Source of the DNA: CAYRTD01 sp964426915
GTDB taxonomy: Bacteria; Bacteroidota; Bacteroidia; Bacteroidales; GCA-2748055
Reading direction: 5' to 3'
Assembly (NCBI GenBank): GCA_964426915.1
Contig: CAYRTD010000064.1
Coordinates: forward strand, 1-21,641
Length of the DNA stretch: 21,641 nt
The position numbers and the translations under genes are program-made. The first letter of the stretch is position 1, and each line of letters starts with the position of its first letter. Of the stretch, positions 15,333 to 21,641 are shown in pieces. The notes under the pieces were generated by a model that was not told the origin of the DNA, ran no database searches, and worked only from the letters and a program-made list of their open reading frames with translations.

Positions 15333-16304
15333 ATGAATGTAAAAAAAGAATATTCCAGAAGACATTTTCTCGAAGTACTCGGTCTTTCCGGGGTTGGCAT
15401 TTCTTTGATGGGCATGTCCGGTCCTTCAGTATTTCACAGATCTGTTCCGGACAATGATGCATGGAAAATTTTCATGTTCTCCAAACACCTTCAGTTCCTG
15501 GATTATGAAGGAACTGCAGAAACCATGAAGGAAGCCGGCCTTGATGGCGCTGACCTGACAGTGCGCCCCGGCGGCCACGTGTCACCAGAAAATGTTAAAA
15601 CCGATTTCCCTAAAGTAATAAATGCCTTTGAAAAATCAGGGGTGAAGGTTGGTATGATCACTACCCGGATCACCGGAACCGACGACCCTTTAACCGAACC
15701 CGTTTTAAAGTCTGTATCGGAAGCAGGAGTTAAATATTACCGTATGGGTTACTTCGGTTATGATGATGATCTTGGTATTGAAAAAAGCCTTGAGAAACAT
15801 CGCAAAGAAGTCAGCAAGCTGGCTGAACTGAATAGCAAGTATTCTATTCATGGAGCCTACCAGAACCATGCCGGACAGAGAGTTGGCGGGCCGGTTTGGG
15901 ATCTGTGGATGTTGCTGAAGGGATTTGATCCTCAATGGATAGGTTGCCAGTATGATATCCGACATGCTGTGGTTGAAGGGGGTAATTCATGGCCTTTAGC
16001 AATTAAATTACTGCAGGAACATATTAAAACCATTGTAATCAAGGATTTCAAATGGGTGAACACCAAAGACAGAGGGTGGCGTGCAGTAAGTGTACCCCTC
16101 GGAGAGGGAATGGTAAATTTTGATGAATATTTTCAGTTGCTGAAAGAACTGAACATAAAAGCGCCCATATCGCTACACTTTGAATATCCACTATCCGAGG
16201 GTAAAAATCTTAGCAAAGAGCAAAAGCGTGAACAGGCTGTAAAAACAATTCAGCGGGATGTGGGAAAATTAAAGGAAATGCTGAAGAAGAACGGACTTGT
16301 TTAA
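15333..16304 (+). CDS. Tat-exported sugar phosphate isomerase/epimerase-like TIM barrel
   Basis: A 323-residue protein with a twin-arginine signal (SRRHFLE, residues 8-14, then LGLSGVGISLMGM). The rest matches the xylose-isomerase-like/AP-endonuclease-2 TIM-barrel fold: GLDGADLTVRPGGH, SIHGAYQNHAG (His179), a likely metal site QYDIRHA (Asp208, His211), IVIKDFKW, VPLGEGMVNFDEYFQ and LHFEYP near the end. Such enzymes isomerise or epimerise sugars, keto-sugars or inositols using a divalent metal. The gene lies 52 bp before the enolase-like gene and is very likely cotranscribed with it. The exact substrate is not visible. Confidence 0.87.
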   Translation: MNVKKEYSRRHFLEVLGLSGVGISLMGMSGPSVFHRSVPDNDAWKIFMFSKHLQFLDYEGTAETMKEAGLDGADLTVRPGGHVSPENVKTDFPKVINAFEKSGVKVGMITTRITGTDDPLTEPVLKSVSEAGVKYYRMGYFGYDDDLGIEKSLEKHRKEVSKLAELNSKYSIHGAYQNHAGQRVGGPVWDLWMLLKGFDPQWIGCQYDIRHAVVEGGNSWPLAIKLLQEHIKTIVIKDFKWVNTKDRGWRAVSVPLGEGMVNFDEYFQLLKELNIKAPISLHFEYPLSEGKNLSKEQKREQAVKTIQRDVGKLKEMLKKNGLV

Positions 16305-16356
16305 CGATGGCTGTAAATACCTAAAAAACAGAAAACAATATTAAAAAAGAATAAAC

Positions 16357-17757
16357 ATGAAAAATCAGTTTAACCGAAGGGATTTCCTGAAAACAACAGG
16401 TGCGGTATCAGCAGGAATGATGATGGGATTTCCCCGTTATTCAAATCAAAAGGACCATAATAAAACCATCACCATTGAAAATGTGGATTCCAACTTTGAG
16501 CGGGAACCTTTGATCCGACCTTTTGGCTTTAAAGGGGGATATATGACGGAGATCTGGCAGACAGTAGCTCAGATGCAAAGTGGATCGGGCCGCAGTAAAA
16601 TTGGTTTGTGTACCCAGAATGTTTTGTGGTCGGATGCCAGCGTATTCGCCGGTCATTCTGAAAGCGGAGGAAATGCACTGATGTATGCGATGAGTGAAAG
16701 GGCACTTCAGATAACAAAAGGAATGAGTTTTTCAAATCCCATTGAACTCCTCGATGAAATATTGGATGAAGTCTACGAATACGGCAAAAAAATCACCAAA
16801 AACCCAAATCTCCGAAAAACATTTGCACTTAATGCTCTGGTAGGAGTTGATAATGCGGCCTGGTTGCTGTTTGCTGCTGAAAACGGTATCAAAAGTTTTG
16901 ACGAAATGATTCCCGAAAAATACCAACCAGCACTTTCTCATAAACACGATAAAGTGGCCAGTATCCCTTTAATGGCGTATTCGATACCGATAAATGAAAT
17001 TGAAGAAGCAGCCAAAGAGGGCTATTTCTTTATGAAAATCAAAATCGGTCAGCCCGGCACACAGAAAGAAATGCTCGAAAAAGATAAACAACGGCTGTCC
17101 GCAATTCATAAAGCCATTGGTCATATTACCACCCCTCACACCAAAGACGGTAAGCTGCCCTATTATTTTGATGCCAATGGAAGATATGAAAGCAAGGATA
17201 CCCTGTTGCAGCTACTTGATCATGCCAGAAAAATTGGCGCCTTCGACCAAATCTCCATTATTGAGGAACCATTTCCGGAGGAATTGGAGGTTTATATTGG
17301 CGACCTACCCGTGCGAATAGCGGCTGATGAAAGCGCACATACCGATGAAGATGCGGCAAAGCGGATTGAAATGGGTTACAAGGCCATTGCCCTCAAAGCC
17401 ATAGCCAAAACATTAAGCATGACCATGAAGATTGCCCAGATGGCTTATGAAAAGGATATACCCTGTTTTTGTGCCGATCTTACCGTAAATCCGATCCTGG
17501 TGGAATGGAACAAAGCTGTAGCAGCCCGGTTAAAGGCTTTTCCGGAACTAGGGGGACTTGGGTTACTCGAAACAAATGGTCACCAGAATTACAAAAACTG
17601 GGACGAAATGGTCAGCTACCATCCTTATCCGGATGCTTCCTGGCGTAAAACAAAAAATGGTGTGTTTAATCTGAATGAAGATTACTACCGGAAAGATGGA
17701 GGTATTTTTAAGGAATCAGACCATTACGAGAAGATGTTTGCACATAAGAGCGATTAG
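16357..17757 (+). CDS. Tat-exported enolase-superfamily enzyme
   Basis: A 466-residue protein with a twin-arginine signal (NRRDFLKTTGAVSAGMMMGF). It has the C-terminal barrel motifs of the muconate-lactonizing/dipeptide-epimerase branch: KIKIG with Lys227 and Lys229, metal ligands Asp272 (FDANG), Glu303 (IIEEPF) and Asp324 (ADES), and a second catalytic Lys347 (ALKAIAK). All catalytic positions are present, so it is probably active, removing a proton alpha to a carboxylate (racemisation, epimerisation or dehydration of an acid sugar or related acid). The export signal is unusual for this superfamily. It is the last gene of the three-enzyme cluster. Confidence 0.88.
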   Translation: MKNQFNRRDFLKTTGAVSAGMMMGFPRYSNQKDHNKTITIENVDSNFEREPLIRPFGFKGGYMTEIWQTVAQMQSGSGRSKIGLCTQNVLWSDASVFAGHSESGGNALMYAMSERALQITKGMSFSNPIELLDEILDEVYEYGKKITKNPNLRKTFALNALVGVDNAAWLLFAAENGIKSFDEMIPEKYQPALSHKHDKVASIPLMAYSIPINEIEEAAKEGYFFMKIKIGQPGTQKEMLEKDKQRLSAIHKAIGHITTPHTKDGKLPYYFDANGRYESKDTLLQLLDHARKIGAFDQISIIEEPFPEELEVYIGDLPVRIAADESAHTDEDAAKRIEMGYKAIALKAIAKTLSMTMKIAQMAYEKDIPCFCADLTVNPILVEWNKAVAARLKAFPELGGLGLLETNGHQNYKNWDEMVSYHPYPDASWRKTKNGVFNLNEDYYRKDGGIFKESDHYEKMFAHKSD

Positions 17758-17769
17758 GGGGCTCCGACA

Positions 17770-17793
17770 GGACGGATGCCTTCAAACCCGTCC
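17770..17793 (+). terminator. Candidate terminator after the enzyme cluster
   Basis: GGACGG (17770-17775) and CCGTCC (17788-17793) pair around a 12-base loop, starting 13 bp after the enolase-like stop. No T-run follows, so it is only a candidate. Confidence 0.35.
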
Positions 17794-17896
17794 CGTTTCA
17801 TGTGGATAAGGTTCTCTACCTGGGGGGGCAATTCTCTCCGGAATCTTGTAATTGGATTTCTACGTTTTTTTCTCCCTGATAAAGGGCGTTTGCATG

Positions 17897-18322
17897 TTAG
17901 CGGCCGGCGATAATGGATTTTATGTAAGATTCCGGTGTCAATACCCCCATTTCACTTTTATTAAAATCCTTTATATTTCTTGTCAGAATTACATTAATTT
18001 CACCATGTTTAATCGCTGCAAAATTTTGCAGGCTATCCTCAAAATCCTTAAATCCCGAATTAAGCGCATTACTCACCACCTCTTTATCCATTACTAAAAC
18101 ATGGGTAATCATTAACAATTGTTTAAGCTTATCAATGACCTTATCATGTCGCGCTGTTTGTCGTAACAAATAATAAACATTGCTATAAATTACCGGTGTT
18201 ACATAGCCCTTTAATTTATTGGTTTCGCATAAGCCCATCACTTGCGTGGAATATTCAGCAAAAGGCTTCCTGTCAAAAAAGAAATCCATGATTACATCAG
18301 TATCAATTAATACCTTATCCAT
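17897..18322 (-). CDS. PIN-domain toxin of a type II toxin-antitoxin pair
   Basis: A 141-residue protein starting MDKVLIDTDVIMDFF. The frame extends further upstream, but that part is the shadow of the antitoxin gene. PIN-domain acidic residues are visible: Asp7 (with Asp9) in LIDTDVIMDFF, Asp96 in FEDSLQNFAA and Asp119 in ILTRNIKDF, fitting a magnesium-dependent ribonuclease. The gene overlaps the antitoxin's stop by 8 nt (18315-18322). The pair sits between the enzyme cluster and the arsenic operon as a separate accessory unit. Confidence 0.85.
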   Translation of the reverse strand: MDKVLIDTDVIMDFFFDRKPFAEYSTQVMGLCETNKLKGYVTPVIYSNVYYLLRQTARHDKVIDKLKQLLMITHVLVMDKEVVSNALNSGFKDFEDSLQNFAAIKHGEINVILTRNIKDFNKSEMGVLTPESYIKSIIAGR

Positions 18323-18572
18323 CTTGCAAGTATTTTTTTGATAATTCTTTTGACAACTCCTTTTTATAATCGAAATCTTTTGGAGCCTTGAAGGAACCCC
18401 GCAGAGAAGAAGCAATGGGTGTTGAATCTATCACCTTCGCATTTTCCTCTTTTACTATTACTTTAAGATAATTTTCAACTATACCGGAAAGGCTTCTCCC
18501 TTCACTTTTTGCATATTGCTTGGCCTTTTCAATTAAAGACTGATCAATTGTTAATGTTAGTTTTGTATTCAT
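18315..18572 (-). CDS. DUF6364-type antitoxin
   Basis: An 85-residue protein starting MNTKLTLTIDQSLIEKAKQY, the signature of a ribbon-helix-helix DNA-binding domain of the DUF6364 type. The strand-helix-helix is in residues 1-45 (SEGRSLSGIVENYLKVIV). The tail KAPKDFDYKKELSKELSKKY is charged and probably wraps the PIN toxin. It is encoded upstream of the toxin and overlaps it by 8 nt, which favours antitoxin synthesis first. A palindromic site 26 bp upstream suggests autoregulation. Confidence 0.82.
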   Translation of the reverse strand: MNTKLTLTIDQSLIEKAKQYAKSEGRSLSGIVENYLKVIVKEENAKVIDSTPIASSLRGSFKAPKDFDYKKELSKELSKKYLQDG

Positions 18573-18573
18573 A

Positions 18574-18606
18574 ACACGTCTTTTTTATTTTCAATATACA
18601 CGTGTA
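18574..18606. promoter_or_regulatory. Operator candidate of the toxin-antitoxin operon
   Basis: TACACGTGTA (18597-18606) is a perfect 10-bp palindrome. The half-site ACACGT recurs at 18574-18579, about two helical turns away, just upstream of the antitoxin ATG. Repeated palindromes in this position are typical binding sites for ribbon-helix-helix antitoxins. Confidence 0.55.
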
Positions 18607-18761
18607 AAAATATAAATATTTTATTAACCGTACAAATAATTATTAAATCATACGTGATTTAATTAACATGATTTAAATTTAACAGATCAGTAATTTTGTA
18701 TTATCGATATAACTTATAAAAAACTTACATGTAACTCTTTTATTTAAAGGTGCCAATTCGA

Positions 18762-19823
18762 TTAATACTTCCACCGGTTAGCCAGAGCAACCAGCGACAG
18801 CATGACTGGCACTTCAACCAGAACGCCCACTACGGTTACAAGAGCGGCCGGAGAATTTAACCCGAAAAGTGCAATGGCAACCGCCACAGCCAGTTCAAAA
18901 AAGTTACTGGCGCCAATCATTGCAGCCGGGGCACAGGTGGAATGCGGGAGTTTCAGCTTTTTCCCTCCGAACCAGGCCAGGAAAAAGATAAAATAGGTTT
19001 GAATCACCAGCGGGACAGCAGCAAGCAGAATGATCAACGGATTATTCAGGATATTTTGCCCCTGAAAGGCAAACAAAAGAACCAGTGTAACTAATAGCGC
19101 AACGATGCTCACAGGCTTTAGTTTGGGTAAAAATTCTTTTTTGAACCATTCCCCGCCCCGACGTTTTATCAAAACCCGTTGTGTAATCACACCCGCAACA
19201 AGGGGAACAACTACAAAAATGATAACACTGGCTACCAGGGTATCGTAAGGGATAATAATATTGGTAATTCCAAGCAATAAACCTACAATAGGAATAAAAG
19301 CCACCAGAATAATGAGGTCGTTTACCGAAACCTGCACCAGTGTATAATTGGGGTCGCCATCGGTGAGGTAGCTCCACACAAAAACCATTGCCGTGCAGGG
19401 TGCCGCCCCCAGAATGATGGCGCCGGCAATGTATTCACCGGCCAGTGCCGGGTCTATCCAGGCTGAGTATATTTTTGAAAAAAATATCCAGGCAAAAAAT
19501 GCCATGGAAAATGGCTTGATGGCCCAGTTGATGATGACTGTCCATATGACCCCCTTTGGCTTTTTTCCCACCTGTTTAATACTTGTAAAATCAATCTGGA
19601 GCATCATCGGATAGATCATCAGCCAGATCAAAACTGCTATCGGGATATTTACACGGGCAAATTCCAGCCTGCTGATTATTTCGATTGAATCGCCTAATAA
19701 ATAGCCCAGTCCTATGCCGGCAAGGATTCCGAGACCGACCCAGAGGGTCAGGTATTTTTCAAAAAGACCAATTGTTTTTTTAGGTTTATCGGGAATAGTC
19801 AGGTTTTTGAATTTCTTATTCAT
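18762..19823 (-). CDS. acr3: Acr3-family arsenite efflux transporter
   Basis: A 353-residue transporter with about ten transmembrane helices. The key residues of the Acr3 family are present: Cys143 in GAAPCTAMVFVWS and Glu310 in SNFFELAVAVAIALFG. It exports arsenite driven by the proton gradient. It lies 11 bp after the arsM stop and is the last gene of the ars operon in this window. Confidence 0.93.
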   Translation of the reverse strand: MNKKFKNLTIPDKPKKTIGLFEKYLTLWVGLGILAGIGLGYLLGDSIEIISRLEFARVNIPIAVLIWLMIYPMMLQIDFTSIKQVGKKPKGVIWTVIINWAIKPFSMAFFAWIFFSKIYSAWIDPALAGEYIAGAIILGAAPCTAMVFVWSYLTDGDPNYTLVQVSVNDLIILVAFIPIVGLLLGITNIIIPYDTLVASVIIFVVVPLVAGVITQRVLIKRRGGEWFKKEFLPKLKPVSIVALLVTLVLLFAFQGQNILNNPLIILLAAVPLVIQTYFIFFLAWFGGKKLKLPHSTCAPAAMIGASNFFELAVAVAIALFGLNSPAALVTVVGVLVEVPVMLSLVALANRWKY

Positions 19824-19834
19824 CGTATTAAACT

Positions 19835-20650
19835 CTAATTATGCTGAAGTTTTTTTGCGGTTAGGGTTATACTGTAAATTCCGGCACCGGAGTTTTTATA
19901 TTTATCCATCTCCTGTACATTCAGGTAATTGGAAAGAATATTTTCGGGAATTACAATTGCTTTCTCTTTGTGGATTTCAACCTGGGAAAACCCCTGCTTT
20001 TCAATAATTTTCAGGTATTCCTGTTTTTCGGTTGCACCCGATACGCAACCTGCATACATTTCAGCTGCTTCTTTCAGTGTCTCCGGCAATTCTCCGTGGG
20101 TTACCACATCGGAAATACAAAAATGACCTCCCGGCTTCAATACCCGGTAAATTTCCGAAAATGCTTTTTGCTTGTCGGGGACCAGGTTAAGCACGCAATT
20201 GCTGAGGACTACATCGAATGTTGAATCGGACAAAGGCATGTCCTCAATGTCACCCCGGACAAATTCCATATTTGTAAAGCCTGTTTTTTCGAGGTTCTGC
20301 TTTGCTTTTTCCAGCATCTCTTCTGAAAAATCGAGGCCGGTGACTTTTCCGGTTTCTCCTGCAATAGTTCGGGCGATAAAACAATCATTTCCGGCGCCTG
20401 AACCCAGATCGAGCACCGAATCACCCGCTTTAATTCCGGCAAATTCGGTAGGCAAACCGCAACCTAATCCAAGGTCGGCATCAGGATTATAGCCTGCTAC
20501 CCCCGAGTATTCATCGCCAATCATACTAAATTCCAGTTCACCGCAACAACCTGAGGGACCACAGCATCCCTGCTGCTGTAGAAGCTTGCTCTGGCTGGCA
20601 ATCGAGCAATATTTTTCTTTTACAATTCCTTTTAAATCTTCTGCTTTCAT
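19835..20650 (-). CDS. arsM: Arsenite S-adenosylmethionine methyltransferase
   Basis: A 271-residue methyltransferase. The SAM motif VLDLGSGAGND is at about 79-89. The cysteines that hold arsenite are Cys64 (GLGCGLP), Cys152 (SNCVLNL) and Cys202 (YAGCVSGA). A Cys-rich N-terminal segment, GCCGPSGCCG (residues 28-37), is typical of ArsM. The enzyme converts arsenite to methylated arsenicals. Its start overlaps the arsC stop by 4 nt (20647-20650). Confidence 0.93.
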   Translation of the reverse strand: MKAEDLKGIVKEKYCSIASQSKLLQQQGCCGPSGCCGELEFSMIGDEYSGVAGYNPDADLGLGCGLPTEFAGIKAGDSVLDLGSGAGNDCFIARTIAGETGKVTGLDFSEEMLEKAKQNLEKTGFTNMEFVRGDIEDMPLSDSTFDVVLSNCVLNLVPDKQKAFSEIYRVLKPGGHFCISDVVTHGELPETLKEAAEMYAGCVSGATEKQEYLKIIEKQGFSQVEIHKEKAIVIPENILSNYLNVQEMDKYKNSGAGIYSITLTAKKLQHN

Positions 20651-21075
20651 GATAATTTGGGCTTAATTTCTTCTTCATAGAGTTTATAAAAGGCTTTTTT
20701 TATTTCATCCCGTACACGGTAATATTCACTTTGGATAAATTCCGGTGTACCGGTAGCATACGACGGGTCGTCGAAACCGATGTGCAGACGGTGATTTACT
20801 TTTCCCAGAAAAGCCGGGCAGGCTTCATTGGCGCCGCCACAAACAGTAATCACGTAGTCCCATTCTTTGTCAAGATATAAATCAACTGAATCGGAAGTGT
20901 GATCACTGATGTCAATGCCAATTTCATTCATAACTTCCACCGCTTTTTGATTAAGTTTTCCGGAGGCTTCGGTGCCTGCCGAGGCCACTTCAAGCCTGTT
21001 GTCGAATGAGTTCAAAAATCCGTGTGCCATCTGGCTGCGGCAACTATTACCTGTGCATAAAATCAGTACTTTCAT
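20647..21075 (-). CDS. arsC: Thioredoxin-coupled arsenate reductase
   Basis: A 142-residue low-molecular-weight phosphatase-like ArsC. The P-loop CTGNSCRS carries nucleophile Cys7 and Cys12. Cys79 and Cys86 (CGGANEAC) form the disulfide shuttle, matching the spacing of the Staphylococcus aureus enzyme (Cys10, 82, 89). DDPSYATG follows as the acid/base Asp region. It reduces arsenate to arsenite for export by Acr3 or methylation by ArsM. It overlaps arsM by 4 nt. Confidence 0.93.
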   Translation of the reverse strand: MKVLILCTGNSCRSQMAHGFLNSFDNRLEVASAGTEASGKLNQKAVEVMNEIGIDISDHTSDSVDLYLDKEWDYVITVCGGANEACPAFLGKVNHRLHIGFDDPSYATGTPEFIQSEYYRVRDEIKKAFYKLYEEEIKPKLS

Positions 21076-21110
21076 AACTATAAATCACTAAATGGATTAG
21101 TAAAATTCTA

Positions 21111-21357
21111 TTAATCTATCACTAAAAATTCATGTACTTTCTCCACTGGAGGCATATAGCCTCTTGCAACCACCTTTTTCGTTAATTACCAGAGTCGGAA
21201 GAATCCATGTCCGGTAATTTAACATTTCATCAATGCCGTCTATGGTTTCTATTTCAGCTTCTATATCCAAAATGCGAACCGCTTCATCTACCCTTTGAAT
21301 CATTCTCCGGCATTTGCCGCACTTACGGCCAGGACATAATATTTTTATGTTATTCAT
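21111..21357 (-). pseudogene. Thioredoxin-like redox protein with a one-base frameshift
   Basis: The minus-strand frame from ATG 21357 starts MNNIKILCPGRKCGKCRRMI, with a CxxC redox pair (Cys13, Cys16) of the small permease-linked thioredoxin family. The intact frame runs to a TGA at 21130 (75 residues), but its end (GGCKRLYASSGEST) is unlike the family. Removing one A from the five-A run at 21179-21175 restores VVARGYMPPVEKVHEFLVID and a TAA at 21113-21111, giving 81 residues, close to the family's usual length. So the gene is either frameshifted or carries a sequencing error. It lies between the permease and arsC. Confidence 0.85.
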
Positions 21358-21386
21358 TTTATGCTAAAAATTATACTCCACACTTA

Positions 21387-21641
21387 TTAAAACATAGCTC
21401 CGTATATTAAACCCGATGCAGTTGCCATAATCACAACCAACACAACATAAACCAGTGTTTTTTCCGTCCCCATTACACCTCTGATAACCAGCATATTGGG
21501 TAAAGATAAGGAAGGGCCTGCCAGAAGCAATGCCAGTGCCGGGCCTTTACCCATGCCGGCGGCCATTAATCCCTGTAAAATTGGCACTTCGGTAAGAGTA
21601 GCAAAGTACATGAAAGCACCTACGATTGAAGCAAAGAAATT
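21387..21641 (-). CDS. ArsP/DUF318-type permease, partial (5' end outside the window)
   Basis: Only the last 84 codons are present; the gene continues beyond the window edge. The visible part has two hydrophobic segments and the sequence ATLTEVPILQGLMAAGMGKG and LAGPSLSLPNMLVIRGV, matching the C-terminal half of pfam03773 permeases, which are often found next to a small thioredoxin-like protein in ars clusters. Such permeases are linked to export of organic arsenicals or metals. A Met at 21611 is not a true start because the frame is open upstream to the edge. Confidence 0.87.
   Translation of the reverse strand, partial: NFFASIVGAFMYFATLTEVPILQGLMAAGMGKGPALALLLAGPSLSLPNMLVIRGVMGTEKTLVYVVLVVIMATASGLIYGAMF

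Noticed and set aside
15162..15365. 67-codon minus-strand frame
   Set aside because: It runs across stem-loops and the 38-bp palindrome, so its openness comes from repeats.
18323..18415. Upstream extension of the PIN toxin
   Set aside because: It overlaps the antitoxin gene in another frame, and MDKVLIDTDV is the usual PIN start.
1..21641. tRNA or rRNA genes
   Set aside because: I saw no cloverleaf or rRNA core sequence on either strand; a dedicated scan was not possible.

Overview
The window looks like a chromosomal segment of a free-living Bacteroidota member, probably of the Bacteroidales/Marinilabiliales type. The evidence is a sigma/FecR/TonB-receptor operon whose receptor carries an STN domain, C-terminal STN-like (DUF4974) FecR, several lipoproteins with typical lipoboxes, Bacteroidota-type promoters (TTTG-N19-TAnnTTTG), few Shine-Dalgarno signals and long AT-rich gaps filled with short repeats. 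The genus cannot be fixed from the sequence alone.

Layout. 1-362: an 8-bp tandem array (TGGGTTGA) split by a 38-bp hairpin unit, then short degenerate repeats. 363-4054: a secreted protein of unknown function, a CPBP-like membrane protein, a coiled-coil lipoprotein on the minus strand, and a tightly coupled pair (small lipoprotein plus DUF2231 membrane protein). 4108-7923 (minus): an ECF sigma factor, FecR anti-sigma and STN-type TonB-dependent receptor in overlapping genes, driven by a near-perfect Bacteroidota promoter; the sigma gene and the receptor gene both appear to start with TTG. 8063-9573 (minus): a lipoprotein and a small secreted protein whose gene continues, in frame, past a stop codon into a decayed second repeat. 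9830-11720 (minus): an EamA-type exporter and a tandem universal stress protein.

11721-13665 is gene-poor and looks like a graveyard: two short decayed reading frames, an 85-bp repeat that recurs at 15080-15164, nested hairpins, one small unknown gene and one small membrane protein. 13666-17757 (plus) holds three enzymes that all begin with twin-arginine signals: a Gfo/Idh/MocA oxidoreductase, a sugar-phosphate-isomerase/epimerase-like TIM barrel and an enolase-superfamily enzyme. Together they suggest sugar or sugar-acid conversion outside the cytoplasm. Between the first two lie the second repeat copy and a perfect 38-bp palindrome. 17897-18572 (minus) is a PIN toxin with a DUF6364-type antitoxin and a palindromic operator candidate. 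18762-21641 (minus) is the downstream part of an arsenic-resistance operon: permease (cut by the window end), a thioredoxin-like redox protein with a one-base frameshift, ArsC, ArsM and Acr3. Arsenate would be reduced by ArsC, and arsenite exported by Acr3 or methylated by ArsM; no ArsR is in the window.

The most useful second-look items are the two hidden gene lesions (thioredoxin-like frameshift, in-frame stop in the secreted protein), the 85-bp repeat whose first copy is bounded by related inverted ends and so may be a small non-autonomous mobile element, and the Tat-exported enzyme trio. I did not find clear evidence of an undescribed defence or mobile system.
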